A stretch of 64,000 bases of DNA from Flavobacterium hydrocarbonoxydans. GTDB taxonomy: Bacteria > Bacteroidota > Bacteroidia > Flavobacteriales > Flavobacteriaceae. Shown here piece by piece: positions 1-8,213 of the stretch. Every line of letters begins with the position of its first letter. Positions within the stretch are counted from its first letter, which is position 1. The notes under the pieces are model-generated. The model did no database searches, was not told the DNA's origin, and saw only the letters and a list, made by a program, of their open reading frames with translations. The stretch is taken from positions 1 through 64,000 of the forward strand of contig NZ_WSTB01000007.1 in the NCBI RefSeq assembly GCF_009789235.1, in the 5' to 3' direction. The position numbers and the translations under genes are program-made.

Positions 1-277
1 GATAATATTCATCCAGATTAAAACTAATGACGTTCTTAAAACTCAAACCTTCTTCTTTGTGCAAACGCACCAATTCTGCATACAAACCTTTTGGTGATGA
101 ACCCGTAGCAAGTCCTAAAATACAAGGTTTGTTTTCTTTTTGTTTTAATTGAATTAAAGCGGCAATTTCCTTCGCAACTGCTTTTGATGCTTCGCCCGAA
201 TTTTCAAAAACAACCGTATTGATGTTCTCGAATCGCTTCTCGAATCCTGTTGCTTTGTCGATTTTACTTTTTAACAT
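1..277 (-). CDS. nagB: Glucosamine-6-phosphate deaminase, N-terminal part (cut by window edge)
   Basis: Only the first 92 codons are present; the gene runs off the left edge. The product would convert glucosamine-6-phosphate to fructose-6-phosphate and ammonia in the cytoplasm, feeding amino sugars into glycolysis. The visible part has the sugar-phosphate-binding loop GLATGSSPKG at residues 55-64 and FNLDEY at 86-91, both characteristic of NagB. In Bacteroidota this protein is often a long form with an extra C-terminal PIG-L-like domain, which cannot be judged here. The ATG at 277 is the first in frame. A -7 box and a pair of direct repeats lie about 160-200 bases upstream. Confidence 0.85.
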   Translation of the reverse strand, partial: MLKSKIDKATGFEKRFENINTVVFENSGEASKAVAKEIAALIQLKQKENKPCILGLATGSSPKGLYAELVRLHKEEGLSFKNVISFNLDEYY

Positions 278-438
278 GATATGATTTTTTTATTTTTTTT
301 GAGTAATTGCTTTTCATTAACTAAAAAAAATGAAAAGGCTGATATAAAACAGAGTGTCGTAAAAACTTAAACTACTAATAATTAACACCATATAAAGATA
401 ACTTCTTTAAAAATGTTATACAAGGAATTTTATGATTG

Positions 439-474
439 CATTTTTTTTGCAAATATCTACATTTTTTTTGCAAA
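439..474. promoter_or_regulatory. Two exact 15-bp direct repeats upstream of nagB
   Basis: The 15-mer CATTTTTTTTGCAAA occurs at 439-453 and again at 460-474, exactly 21 bp apart (two helical turns). Read on the minus strand, the pair lies just downstream of the TACCTTTG box at 476-483, where a repressor would overlap the transcription start of nagB. That it is an operator is inference from position and spacing. The T-runs are low-complexity, so chance cannot be excluded. Confidence 0.4.
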
Positions 475-475
475 A

Positions 476-483
476 CAAAGGTA
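476..483 (-). promoter_or_regulatory. Candidate -7 promoter box for nagB
   Basis: Reads TACCTTTG on the minus strand and matches the Bacteroidota -7 consensus TAnnTTTG. No clear -33 TTG is seen at the usual distance. It implies a leader of about 195 bases before the nagB start. The rest of the spacer 278-606 is AT-rich with no other feature I can name. Confidence 0.4.
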
Positions 484-606
484 ACGCATTATCTTAAATT
501 GATTTCTAAGTTGAATATCAAACTTTTGTTAATTTTAAGCTCTTTGTTCTTTAGAAAAAGGCTTCTTTACAAATTCCAAAAATCCTGTAAAACTCATTCT
601 AAAACA

Positions 607-634
607 AAAAACCATCAATTTCTTGATGGTTTTT
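607..634 (-). terminator. Rho-independent terminator after the OsmC gene
   Basis: A perfect 12-bp inverted repeat (AAAAACCATCAA / TTGATGGTTTTT) with a 4-base loop lies 20 bp past the OsmC stop. The flanking A and T runs would let it work in both directions. Confidence 0.8.
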
Positions 635-654
635 CTAAATATAATTCTTAAAAA

Positions 655-1056
655 TTACTTCCAGTTAAAAATAATTTTCTTCTCAATATCAGTGTTTAAG
701 CTTAAAAATACAGGGCAAGTCATAGCAGCACGTTCTAAAATTGTTCTGTTTTTCTCATCGCTCACGCCTTTCATTTCAAAAACTATTTCGATAGCCCCAA
801 TTCGTCTTGGCTCAGCATTCATAATTTTGGTTACTTCGGCAGTCGAATCGTTAAGATTAACATTCATATCCCTTGCTTTGATTCCCATAATAGTCATCAT
901 ACAGCTTGCTAAAGCGTTTGCGACTGTATCGGTTGGAGAAAAAGCTTCGCCTTTTCCGTTATTGTCTAATGGTGCATCAGAAATGATTTCGCTTCCTGAT
1001 TGCACATGAATTGATTTTGTTCTTAAATCGCCTAAATAGGTTACTTTTGATGTCAT
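655..1056 (-). CDS. OsmC/Ohr-family protein
   Basis: This 133-residue protein has the usual length for the OsmC family, cytoplasmic thiol peroxidases that reduce organic hydroperoxides with a reactive cysteine pair. Both family cysteines are present: Cys52 in ASCMMTIMG and Cys114 in MTCPVFLSL. The N-terminal half carries the typical FSPTDTVANALASC stretch. Members of this YhfA/OsmC-like group are often called redox proteins because their physiological substrate is not established. The ATG overlaps the stop of the upstream LysM gene (TAATG), so the two genes are translationally coupled and share a transcript that ends at the terminator at 607-634. Confidence 0.85.
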   Translation of the reverse strand: MTSKVTYLGDLRTKSIHVQSGSEIISDAPLDNNGKGEAFSPTDTVANALASCMMTIMGIKARDMNVNLNDSTAEVTKIMNAEPRRIGAIEIVFEMKGVSDEKNRTILERAAMTCPVFLSLNTDIEKKIIFNWK

Positions 1057-3149
1057 TAATTTGCTACTTTTAAAGTTAAATCCGTGTCGTAATATAAAAT
1101 ATAAACACCTTTATTAGCGTGTCCGCCGTCTTCTTTTCTATAATATTGAAATCTATTATCTACTTGTTCTGTGGTCATTAAATCCGCCGTTTCCTGATAT
1201 GTTTTTCCTTGCACCAAACGCATCATAGTATCAAAAGTCACATCAAAACCGCGGGTCGCATAACTATTTGGATTTACTTTGTTTTTCAATCTATACTCTT
1301 TTTCAAAAATCAAAACTGGCTGTTCGTCACTTTCACGACTTACCGATGGATACATTAATTTTAATTTAATTAAATTTTCAAAATTAATCTCATCCGTATC
1401 CAAAGTACTGTTTGGTTCCAAAATAACCAATTGTACCTGACACGTTTTTTGCGAATCGACCAAGGCTTTGATAGTTGCTTTTACCATAGCGGTATTGGCC
1501 GTTTCCATTACCACATAATTCATTCGGTTTGGCAATAATAAGCTTTTTAAGTTCGCCACATCAAGACCTCCCGTTTCTGTTAACGAAGCAAAAACAACTC
1601 CTTTTTGATTTTCTTTAATATAACTAATTACTGATTCTTTCTTCTTATCCACAACCGCTACAATGTTTCCGTTTTTAGCGCGCATATAATCAAAAACCGT
1701 ATTACGAACCACATCATTAGTTGGAATCGTCTGATACAAATTATCGATTGGGTTAGCGCTGTCTTTTGATAATGGTGAAATTACCGGTACATTATACAAG
1801 CGAACTGAATTTGCAATTGCTTCGGCATTACTTTGATAAAATGGTCCAACGATAGCATCAGCATCCTGCAATTTGTTCTGAGCCATTAAACTCGAAACAT
1901 TAGAACTGTTTTTTGTTTCCTGCGAATCATAAATAGAAACATCTATTGGTAATTTTAAGGCTTTCGCCGAATCAATCGCCATTAAAGCTCCTGAATAAAA
2001 ATCCAATGTCATGTTTAAAAATTTATCTTTTTTCAAACGTTCGCTGATATTGGTCGTATCACTCTGAATTTTAGCCAAATTAAACGGCATTAATAAAACG
2101 ATCTTTTTACGTTCGTTTTGACCTTTCTTTTTCTTCAGCTCTACCATTTCTGGTAAATTAGCATTGTCAGACTTTACAGTTCCTACGATTTTTATAGTTC
2201 CTGGTTTGTCGGCAGGTTTCTCTTCTACACTTTCAATTGGAGTTATTGTTTCTTTTTGAACCGGCTGTTGTGCTATTATTGGAGCTGGTGCCAAATATCC
2301 GGATGGAACTTTTAGAACCATTCCTTCTTTTACTCCTTCAGAAAGCGTTGGATTTAAAGAAACCAATTCTTCCTGCGTAATATGAAAAATTCTGGTCAGG
2401 CTATAAAAAGTTTCCTTTGGCTTTACCTGATATTCCATATAAGTTGCATTAGTTTTAGTACTTTCAACTTTTTTAGGCTCACCACCGGCAACTGCAACCG
2501 CTGTAGAAGCATCTGTTTTAGGAGCAGTTCCTTTTATTGTTAATCGGTAACCAATTGGTAAATTTGAAACTATTTCCGGATTGCGTCTTTCTAAATCTTC
2601 AATTGTCGTTTTGTATTGTTTTGCAATCGAGTATTTAGTTTCTTTTGCAACAACATCATGAAAAACATATTTTTCTGACGATGAACTTTTTGTTTTGCTA
2701 CCTGTAGCACCGTTTTTAGAACTCCATCCTTTTGAAGGAATCACCAATGACTGTCCAATTTGCAAACCATCACTAACTAAAAATGGATTTGCCGCTTTTA
2801 AGGCTTCATCAGATATACCATACTTTTTCTCGATTCCGAAAAGGGTTTCTTTAGGTAAAACTTTGTGTATTACATCTCCTGCTGTTCCTTTCTTTTGAGA
2901 GGCAGCAACAGGTTTAGGCACTGATGATTTGGAAGCCAGACTTGGAATTAATAAAACTGTATTAGGTTTCACTCCGTTTCGGGCGTCTGGATTCAACTGA
3001 TAAATATCATAAGGCGTTACCTTAAATTTAACCGCAATTTCGTTTACTGTTTCTCCACTCGAAACTGTATATTTTACCACTTTTTCTTGGGAAAAAGCAA
3101 AACTTGTAGTAAAAAAAACAATAGATAATAATGTCGAATAATACTTCAT
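1056..3149 (-). CDS. Exported four-LysM protein with a periplasmic-binding-fold C-terminal half
   Basis: This 697-residue protein starts with a signal peptide (about residues 1-20, cleavage near FAFSQ). Four LysM peptidoglycan-binding modules follow (roughly 25-70, 92-138, 160-206 and 238-284), each with the V-x-x-G/K-E-T start and a closing IP or VP motif. A Pro-rich linker leads to a C-terminal half (about 350-690) resembling type-1 periplasmic binding proteins, with KKIVLLMPFNLA at its start and DADAIVGPFYQ. The probable role is an envelope protein anchored to murein; the ligand is unknown. Similar LysM/ligand-binding fusions are common in Bacteroidota and are sometimes called amino-acid ABC substrate-binding proteins, although no transporter genes are adjacent. 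It is the first gene of the unit ending in the OsmC gene. Confidence 0.8.
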   Translation of the reverse strand: MKYYSTLLSIVFFTTSFAFSQEKVVKYTVSSGETVNEIAVKFKVTPYDIYQLNPDARNGVKPNTVLLIPSLASKSSVPKPVAASQKKGTAGDVIHKVLPKETLFGIEKKYGISDEALKAANPFLVSDGLQIGQSLVIPSKGWSSKNGATGSKTKSSSSEKYVFHDVVAKETKYSIAKQYKTTIEDLERRNPEIVSNLPIGYRLTIKGTAPKTDASTAVAVAGGEPKKVESTKTNATYMEYQVKPKETFYSLTRIFHITQEELVSLNPTLSEGVKEGMVLKVPSGYLAPAPIIAQQPVQKETITPIESVEEKPADKPGTIKIVGTVKSDNANLPEMVELKKKKGQNERKKIVLLMPFNLAKIQSDTTNISERLKKDKFLNMTLDFYSGALMAIDSAKALKLPIDVSIYDSQETKNSSNVSSLMAQNKLQDADAIVGPFYQSNAEAIANSVRLYNVPVISPLSKDSANPIDNLYQTIPTNDVVRNTVFDYMRAKNGNIVAVVDKKKESVISYIKENQKGVVFASLTETGGLDVANLKSLLLPNRMNYVVMETANTAMVKATIKALVDSQKTCQVQLVILEPNSTLDTDEINFENLIKLKLMYPSVSRESDEQPVLIFEKEYRLKNKVNPNSYATRGFDVTFDTMMRLVQGKTYQETADLMTTEQVDNRFQYYRKEDGGHANKGVYILYYDTDLTLKVAN

Positions 3150-3320
3150 AATATGGCTTAAACAATTTAATTTTTAATCTAAAAGAAAATAATCGTTTCT
3201 AATTAAACAAGATTCGAGCCAAACCTAAATTTAACTCCCTTATAATTTCATCTGAAAAAAAATTTATTTTCTAATTTAATAAACATTCGAGAAAGATAAT
3301 ATTTTTTCACAAACTAACTT

Positions 3321-3352
3321 AAAAAAATTAAGTCGTTACAAATGTAACGACT
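3321..3352 (-). terminator. Terminator after guaA
   Basis: A perfect 10-bp stem AGTCGTTACA / TGTAACGACT with a 2-base gap is followed, on the minus strand, by a T-run. It lies 18 bp past the guaA stop. The remaining spacer up to 3149 is AT-rich and would hold the promoter of the LysM gene, but no clean box was found. Confidence 0.8.
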
Positions 3353-3369
3353 CAACTATAAAAAAAGTA

Positions 3370-4899
3370 TTATTCCCACTCAATTGTTGCTGGTGGTTTT
3401 GAACTAATATCGTAAACCACACGATTCACGCCTTTTACCTTATTGATGATGTCATTTGACACTTTCATTAAGAATTCATATGGCAAATGAACCCAGTCAG
3501 CCGTCATACCGTCTGTAGATTCTACGGCTCTAAGCGCTACTACTTTTTCGTAAGTACGCTCATCGCCCATAACTCCAACAGAATTTACCGGAAGTAAAAT
3601 AGCTCCTGCCTGCCAAACTTTGTCGTATAATCCCCAGGATTTTAATCCTTCGATAAAAACAGCATCTACATCCTGTAAAATTTGAACTTTCTCCGGAGTA
3701 ATATCTCCTAAAATTCTAATGGATAATCCAGGTCCCGGAAAAGGGTGTCTTCCTAACAATTCTGGATCTATTCCTAAAGTAGCACCCACTCTGCGAACCT
3801 CGTCTTTAAACAACATTCGAAGTGGTTCTACAATTTTCAATTTCATATAATCTGGTAATCCACCCACATTATGGTGCGATTTGATTGTTGCTGATGGTCC
3901 TTTTACCGAAACTGACTCAATTACATCAGGATAAATAGTTCCCTGCGCCAACCATTTTACATCTTCGATTAAGTGTGATTCATCATCAAAAACTTCGATA
4001 AATACACGGCCAATAGTTTTACGTTTGGTTTCCGGATCACTGATTCCGGCTAATTCGCCTAAGAAACGATCTCCAGCATCAACTCCTTTTACATTCAGTC
4101 CCATTCCTTTGTATTGGTCTAAAACCGCCTGAAATTCGTTTTTACGAAGCAATCCATTGTTTACGAAAATACAATATAAGTTTTTCCCGATAGCTTTGTG
4201 CAATAAAACCGCAGCTACAGTAGAATCTACTCCACCTGAAAGTCCTAAAACTACTTTATCATCACCCACTTTTTCTTTCAACTCTGCTACCATTTCTTCA
4301 ACAAAAGCATTTGGAGTAAAATTTTGAGGTACTTCAGCAATCTTAACCAAAAAGTTTTCTAACATTTTTGATCCATCAGTAGAATGAAAAACTTCTGGAT
4401 GATATTGAATAGCATAAGTTGTTTCGCCTTCAATTTTGTAAGCTGCAAATTCTACATCATGCGTGCTTGCTAATTTTACTGCATTGGTTGGCAAAGCTTT
4501 GATACTATCACTGTGGCTCATCCAAACCTGGCTGTTTTCAGAAACTCCATTAAAGAAAACTTCGTCCTCCTTAATATAAGATAAATTAGCTCTACCGTAT
4601 TCTCTGGTGTTCGAAGCCGCAACTTCACCTCCACTAAAGTGAGCTAAATATTGTGCTCCGTAACAAACCGCCAACATAGGCAGCTTGCCTCGAATTTGAG
4701 ATAAATCAGGATGTGGCGCATCTTCTGCACGAACAGAAAAAGGGCTTCCTCCTAAAATAACTGCTTTATACGATGATAAATCACTAGGAAAGTGATTGTA
4801 AGGGAAAATTTCGCAGAATATATTTAATTCGCGAACTCTACGCGCAATAAGCTGAGTATATTGCGATCCGAAATCTAAAATAAGTACGTTGTGTTGCAT
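3370..4899 (-). CDS. guaA: GMP synthase (glutamine-hydrolysing)
   Basis: The enzyme catalyses the last step of GMP synthesis: XMP plus glutamine and ATP gives GMP. It is 509 residues, the normal length. The N-terminal class I glutamine amidotransferase domain has its nucleophile Cys79 in [10 protein letters not shown] and the His/Glu pair in YHPEVFHS. The ATP pyrophosphatase domain begins with the P-loop [12 protein letters not shown], and the C-terminal dimerisation domain ends in [10 protein letters not shown] take the ATG at 4899; a TTG two codons upstream lies inside the apparent -7 box. guaB, the preceding step, is unlinked at 23.1-24.6 kb. Confidence 0.97.
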   Translation of the reverse strand: MQHNVLILDFGSQYTQLIARRVRELNIFCEIFPYNHFPSDLSSYKAVILGGSPFSVRAEDAPHPDLSQIRGKLPMLAVCYGAQYLAHFSGGEVAASNTREYGRANLSYIKEDEVFFNGVSENSQVWMSHSDSIKALPTNAVKLASTHDVEFAAYKIEGETTYAIQYHPEVFHSTDGSKMLENFLVKIAEVPQNFTPNAFVEEMVAELKEKVGDDKVVLGLSGGVDSTVAAVLLHKAIGKNLYCIFVNNGLLRKNEFQAVLDQYKGMGLNVKGVDAGDRFLGELAGISDPETKRKTIGRVFIEVFDDESHLIEDVKWLAQGTIYPDVIESVSVKGPSATIKSHHNVGGLPDYMKLKIVEPLRMLFKDEVRRVGATLGIDPELLGRHPFPGPGLSIRILGDITPEKVQILQDVDAVFIEGLKSWGLYDKVWQAGAILLPVNSVGVMGDERTYEKVVALRAVESTDGMTADWVHLPYEFLMKVSNDIINKVKGVNRVVYDISSKPPATIEWE

Positions 4900-4902
4900 G
4901 CG

Positions 4903-4910
4903 CAAAAATA
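4903..4910 (-). promoter_or_regulatory. -7 promoter box directly abutting the guaA start
   Basis: Minus strand reads TATTTTTG, then CGC, then the guaA ATG. The box fits TAnnTTTG. Only three bases separate it from the start codon, which predicts a leaderless or nearly leaderless mRNA. No clear -33 element is visible. Confidence 0.5.
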
Positions 4911-4955
4911 CTTTTTATATTCGAATTTGAAAAATGGATTTTTGATTTTTTTTCA

Positions 4956-4999
4956 GGGACTCAGATTCTGAGTTTCTAAGGGACTCTGATTTTGAATTT
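4956..4999. repeat. Two diverged 20-bp direct repeats upstream of guaA
   Basis: GGGACTCAGATTCTGAGTTT at 4956-4975 and GGGACTCTGATTTTGAATTT at 4980-4999 match at 17 of 20 positions. The first copy contains the small palindrome CTCAG-ATT-CTGAG. They lie between the guaA promoter and the downstream end of the next gene. Function unknown; this may be one of several simple-word repeats seen in the spacers of this window. Confidence 0.5.
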
Positions 5000-5108
5000 T
5001 ACAACCGAATAAATTTTAAAACTCAGGATTTAGTTATAAAATCAAGGAGAGTTTTTTGTAACTCTTTACGAAAGTTTAGTAATTTAAACCTTAGTTTGTT
5101 TTAGAGAT

Positions 5109-5831
5109 TTATTTAATTACATTTTCTTTTACAATTATAAATTTTGCTCTTACACCCGCATTAAAATTATTCCAAAAATCAGACAGTACAAATTTTCCTT
5201 CAGCATCATATATTTGAAATTCTCCTGTATTACCACCTAATTCGCCTTTATTAAGAGCTTCTAATTCGAATGTATTGATTCCATCTTGCAAGACAATTTT
5301 AAATTCTTTAAAAATAGGCCCCAAAAGCAATCCATCTCTTACTGTATCCGTATTTAAAGTTGCTTTTATCAAATCGCCATCAATGGCACCATAATCACGA
5401 CATTTAATAATAAAATAAGCAGAAGTTGTTCTTATTTCTCCAAAAGAAACATCACTTAAAACTAATTTTTCACCGTCTTCTTTAAGTCCGGCGTCCTTTA
5501 AAGCCTTATCCAGATCTTTCTCCATTTTAGCTACATAACGATCACCTGGGTTTGCAAAATCATTTTCGGTTGACATAGAAAATGTACTTTTTTTCTCTCC
5601 TATCTGATATTTGGATTTGGGCGTTATACTCGTATTATCAAAAACATTAGGAGTATTGATACTTGGAATATCTAAGTTTTCTTCTGGCTTTTTAACTTCG
5701 GGAGCTGGAACCTTTTTAGGTTTAGAGCTAAATTTTGGGGCTGGAATAGGTTTGTACTTTCCGCCAAATTCAGTTTGAGCTGATACTGTAGCAACTGTAA
5801 GGAACAATATGAAAAATAAAATATGCTTCAT
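5109..5831 (-). CDS. Secreted protein of unknown function
   Basis: This 240-residue protein begins with a clear signal peptide (MKHILFFILFLTVATVSAQ), followed by a Lys/Pro-rich stretch (about residues 25-55) and a domain with several predicted beta strands. I do not recognise a family. A longer in-frame reading to an ATG at 5924 exists, but the promoter at 5890-5921 lies inside that extension and the signal peptide begins at 5831, so 5831 is preferred. It is a single-gene unit between guaA and the repeat array, probably exported to the periplasm or cell surface. Confidence 0.7.
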   Translation of the reverse strand: MKHILFFILFLTVATVSAQTEFGGKYKPIPAPKFSSKPKKVPAPEVKKPEENLDIPSINTPNVFDNTSITPKSKYQIGEKKSTFSMSTENDFANPGDRYVAKMEKDLDKALKDAGLKEDGEKLVLSDVSFGEIRTTSAYFIIKCRDYGAIDGDLIKATLNTDTVRDGLLLGPIFKEFKIVLQDGINTFELEALNKGELGGNTGEFQIYDAEGKFVLSDFWNNFNAGVRAKFIIVKENVIK

Positions 5832-5889
5832 TGAAAAAGTATTATCGAATGGGCTTTTATAATTTGTATAAATCAAAAGTATAGCTTCG

Positions 5890-5921
5890 CAAAAATAACA
5901 TAAATTCGTTAGGCTATACAA
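5890..5921 (-). promoter_or_regulatory. Promoter of the 5109-5831 gene
   Basis: On the minus strand TTG (5921-5919) is followed after 21 bases by TATTTTTG (5897-5890), matching the flavobacterial -33 TTG and -7 TAnnTTTG pattern. It places the transcription start about 50 bases before the ATG at 5831. Confidence 0.6.
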
Positions 5922-5984
5922 CATTAAGACTTTTATAACATTATATTATACTAATTTTTAGAAGCAAAAAACCTGCCAGGTTTA

Positions 5985-6110
5985 AAATTCCAAATCCCAA
6001 ATCCCAAATCCCAAATCCCAAATCCCAAATCCCAAATTCCAAATTCCAAATTCCAAAACCTAAATTCCACAACTCACAACCCACAACCCACAACTCACAA
6101 CTCACAACCC
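5985..6110. repeat. Heptanucleotide tandem array, 18 phased units of two word families
   Basis: From 5985 to 6054 there are ten exact-length units of AAATTCC or AAATCCC. Two degenerate heptamers follow (6055-6068), then six units of ACAACTC or ACAACCC (6069-6110). The 7-bp phase never breaks over 126 bp, although the word changes. The array fills most of the spacer between a minus-strand and a plus-strand gene. No coding or CRISPR character is seen. Repeats of this kind are known to expand and contract by slippage. Confidence 0.95.
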
Positions 6111-6263
6111 AGATTTCAAATTATCACAAAAAGAACTCATTTCTTTACAAAGGAATCTCGTTATCCTGATGCTTTTCTATCACAAAATTTTTAAATTGCA
6201 ACACATTATTCTAACTACAAATGCTTTTATAAAACCACTAAAGCATTAAAAAATTATCTTAAA

Positions 6264-6647
6264 ATGAAAAGAGAAAACATCCTGACGGGTTCGCCTTGGG
6301 AAGACAAAATGGGCTATTGTCGTGCGGTAAGAATCGGAAATATTATTGAAGTTTCCGGAACTGTCGCAATCGTTGATGGTGAAAAAGTAAAGGCCGACGA
6401 TGCTTATGCACAAACTTATAATATTCTGGAACGTGTAGAAAAAGTTCTTGAAGATTTGAATGTTGGAATGAAAGACGTCATAAGAACCCGCATTTTCACA
6501 ACTGATATTACTTCTTTTGAAGAAGTTGCCAGAGCGCATTCGGCATTTTTTAAAGATGTAAAACCTACTACTGGTTTTTATGAAATAAGCAAACTAGTTG
6601 CTCCTGAATATTTAGTTGAAATTGAATTTACTGCTGTTGTTCAGTAA
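6264..6647 (+). CDS. RidA/YjgF-family protein lacking the canonical catalytic arginine
   Basis: At 127 residues this matches the family length and keeps its conserved stretches: SGTVAIVDG (about 31-39), DVIRTRIFTTDI (71-82) and EYLVEIEFTAVV at the end. Canonical RidA deaminates reactive enamine/imine intermediates in the cytoplasm and uses an arginine in the PAR motif. Here the equivalent segment reads PTTGFYEIS (101-109), so that arginine is missing. The protein therefore probably belongs to a non-deaminase Rid subgroup; its substrate is unknown. It is an isolated gene, preceded by AT-rich DNA and followed by an inverted-repeat element. Confidence 0.85.
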   Translation: MKRENILTGSPWEDKMGYCRAVRIGNIIEVSGTVAIVDGEKVKADDAYAQTYNILERVEKVLEDLNVGMKDVIRTRIFTTDITSFEEVARAHSAFFKDVKPTTGFYEISKLVAPEYLVEIEFTAVVQ

Positions 6648-6656
6648 AAATTTTTA

Positions 6657-6774
6657 GTCACGAATTCACGAATATTTTTTTTAGCCACAGTTTAAAAAGG
6701 ATTAAAAGATTATTTTTGCTAAAACTTTGAAACTATTAAAGTTTTAAAATTCGTTTTATTCGTGAATTCGTGGC
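6657..6774. repeat. Intergenic element with 18-bp inverted ends
   Basis: The left end GTCACGAATTCACGAATA (6657-6674) and the right end TATTCGTGAATTCGTGGC (6757-6774) are complementary at 17 of 18 positions. The interior has AGCCACAG followed by TTAAAAAGG, a word set that recurs in reverse orientation at 16.62-16.69 kb. It fills the spacer between the RidA-like and CLC genes and even supplies an in-frame GTG to the latter. No transposase is present, so it looks like a non-autonomous or structural repeat. Confidence 0.75.
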
Positions 6775-6793
6775 GAAAAAATTAAATTTATTT

Positions 6794-8038
6794 ATGACCT
6801 TTAAAAAAAGCAAAACAATATCACTTATAATCTTCAAATGGATTTTCATTTGTGTTTTAATAGGCTTTTTTTCGGGTTCAGCTTCTGCTTTTTTTTTAGT
6901 TTCATTAGAATGGGTTACCCAATTTAGAATTCAAAATGATTGGATTGTCTGGTTGCTGCCCATTGGCGGATTACTCGTTGGTCTGATCTATTATTATTGG
7001 GGAGAATCAGTTCTAAAAGGCAATAATTTATTACTCGAAGAATACGAAAAGCCTAAAAAAGTAATTCCTTTTAAGATGGCTCCTTTGGTACTTTTAGGAA
7101 CATTCCTTACCCATTTATTCGGAGGTTCCGCCGGACGTGAAGGCACAGCTGTACAGATGGGCGGTGCTATTGCAGATCAATTTACAAAAATTTTCAAGCT
7201 GGATAATTCCGAAAGAAAAATTCTGATTATTCTGGGAATCAGTGCTGGTTTTGCATCGGTTTTTGGGACTCCATTGGCGGGTGCAATATTTGCTTTGGAA
7301 GTTTTATACTTTAGTAAAATCAATTTCAAAAGCATCATTTTATCTTTTTTAGTGGCTTATGCTGCCTATTTTACGGTAGAATTTTGGCAGGTAAAACATA
7401 CTCATTATAGTATTCCGATTGTTCCTGAAATCACTTTTACCAATTTATTTTACACCATTATAATTGGGTTTCTATCCGGTTTAGCCGCTTTGCTTTTCTC
7501 TAGAAGCACTCATTTTTGGGGTTCTCTTTTTTCAAAAAAAATCAAATACCCGCCGCTTCGTCCTTTTATTGGCGGAATATTTTTGGCTATTGCTTTTGCA
7601 GGATTTGGCTTAACCAAATTCTCAGGTTTGGGAGTTCCGGTTATTGTTGAGTCTTTTTCGAATCCGAATCCCTGGTATGATTTTTTACTTAAAATTTTGT
7701 TTACAGGTTTTACCCTTGGAGCCGGTTTTAAAGGTGGCGAAGTAACCCCTTTATTCTTTGTTGGCGCCACTTTAGGAAGTGCTTTATCCATGATTATTCC
7801 TTTACCCATAGCTCTTTTGGCCGGAATGGGTTTTGTAGCCGTATTTTCCGGGGCGACCCACACTCCTATCGCCTGCACCATTATGGGATTAGAATTATTT
7901 GGGATTGCTCCTGGATTTTTTATAGCTATAGCTTGTTTAATAGCCTATTTTTCATCAGGTCCTATGGGAATTTATAAATCTCAAATTGTAAAAGGTGCTA
8001 AATATAAATTGTATTCTAAAGTAAATTCCAATTTTTAA
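6794..8038 (+). CDS. CLC-family anion/proton antiporter, probably of the fluoride-exporting type
   Basis: This 414-residue polytopic membrane protein has about ten hydrophobic segments and the CLC selectivity helix GGSAGREGTAVQMGG with the gating glutamate at residue 116. The usual GSGIP motif is replaced by GNNLL (76-80), and GREGP by GREGT. From memory these substitutions mark the CLC-F branch, which exports fluoride in exchange for protons; this is a family-level inference. There is no C-terminal CBS domain. An in-frame GTG at 6770 lies inside the repeat element, so I use the ATG at 6794. I did not see a fluoride riboswitch upstream. Confidence 0.8.
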   Translation: MTFKKSKTISLIIFKWIFICVLIGFFSGSASAFFLVSLEWVTQFRIQNDWIVWLLPIGGLLVGLIYYYWGESVLKGNNLLLEEYEKPKKVIPFKMAPLVLLGTFLTHLFGGSAGREGTAVQMGGAIADQFTKIFKLDNSERKILIILGISAGFASVFGTPLAGAIFALEVLYFSKINFKSIILSFLVAYAAYFTVEFWQVKHTHYSIPIVPEITFTNLFYTIIIGFLSGLAALLFSRSTHFWGSLFSKKIKYPPLRPFIGGIFLAIAFAGFGLTKFSGLGVPVIVESFSNPNPWYDFLLKILFTGFTLGAGFKGGEVTPLFFVGATLGSALSMIIPLPIALLAGMGFVAVFSGATHTPIACTIMGLELFGIAPGFFIAIACLIAYFSSGPMGIYKSQIVKGAKYKLYSKVNSNF

Positions 8039-8160
8039 AATTGCAATTTCAATGGCAATTTCAATCACAAAAATCAATTTCAATAGCAATTTCAACATTA
8101 AATTAGCGAAACTAAAACTCAACGTTCAAAACTCAGAACTCAGAACCAAAACCTCTCAAT
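8039..8160. repeat. Low-complexity spacer of short repeated words
   Basis: The first part repeats CAATTTCAAT-like words about four times (8042-8095). The second part repeats AACTCAGAACTCAGAAC-like words (8115-8150) and ends in AATTCCAAAAAG. It resembles other simple-word spacers in this window. No gene is evident. Confidence 0.6.
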
Positions 8161-8213
8161 TCCAAAAAGTGTGTTAATCTGTAAAATGATTTCAACATTA
8201 CATTAAAAAAATG

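Noticed and set aside
5832..5924. In-frame N-terminal extension of the secreted-protein gene to an ATG at 5924
   Set aside because: It would bury the signal peptide and contains the promoter (TTG-N21-TATTTTTG); the start at 5831 is preferred.
5985..6110. CRISPR array
   Set aside because: Units are 7 bp with no spacers and no cas genes nearby.
6770..6793. GTG start for the CLC gene
   Set aside because: The GTG lies in the right end of the repeat element; the ATG at 6794 precedes the first hydrophobic helix normally.
6648..6793. Fluoride riboswitch upstream of the CLC gene
   Set aside because: I looked for the conserved crcB-motif stems and did not see them; the spacer is the inverted-repeat element.
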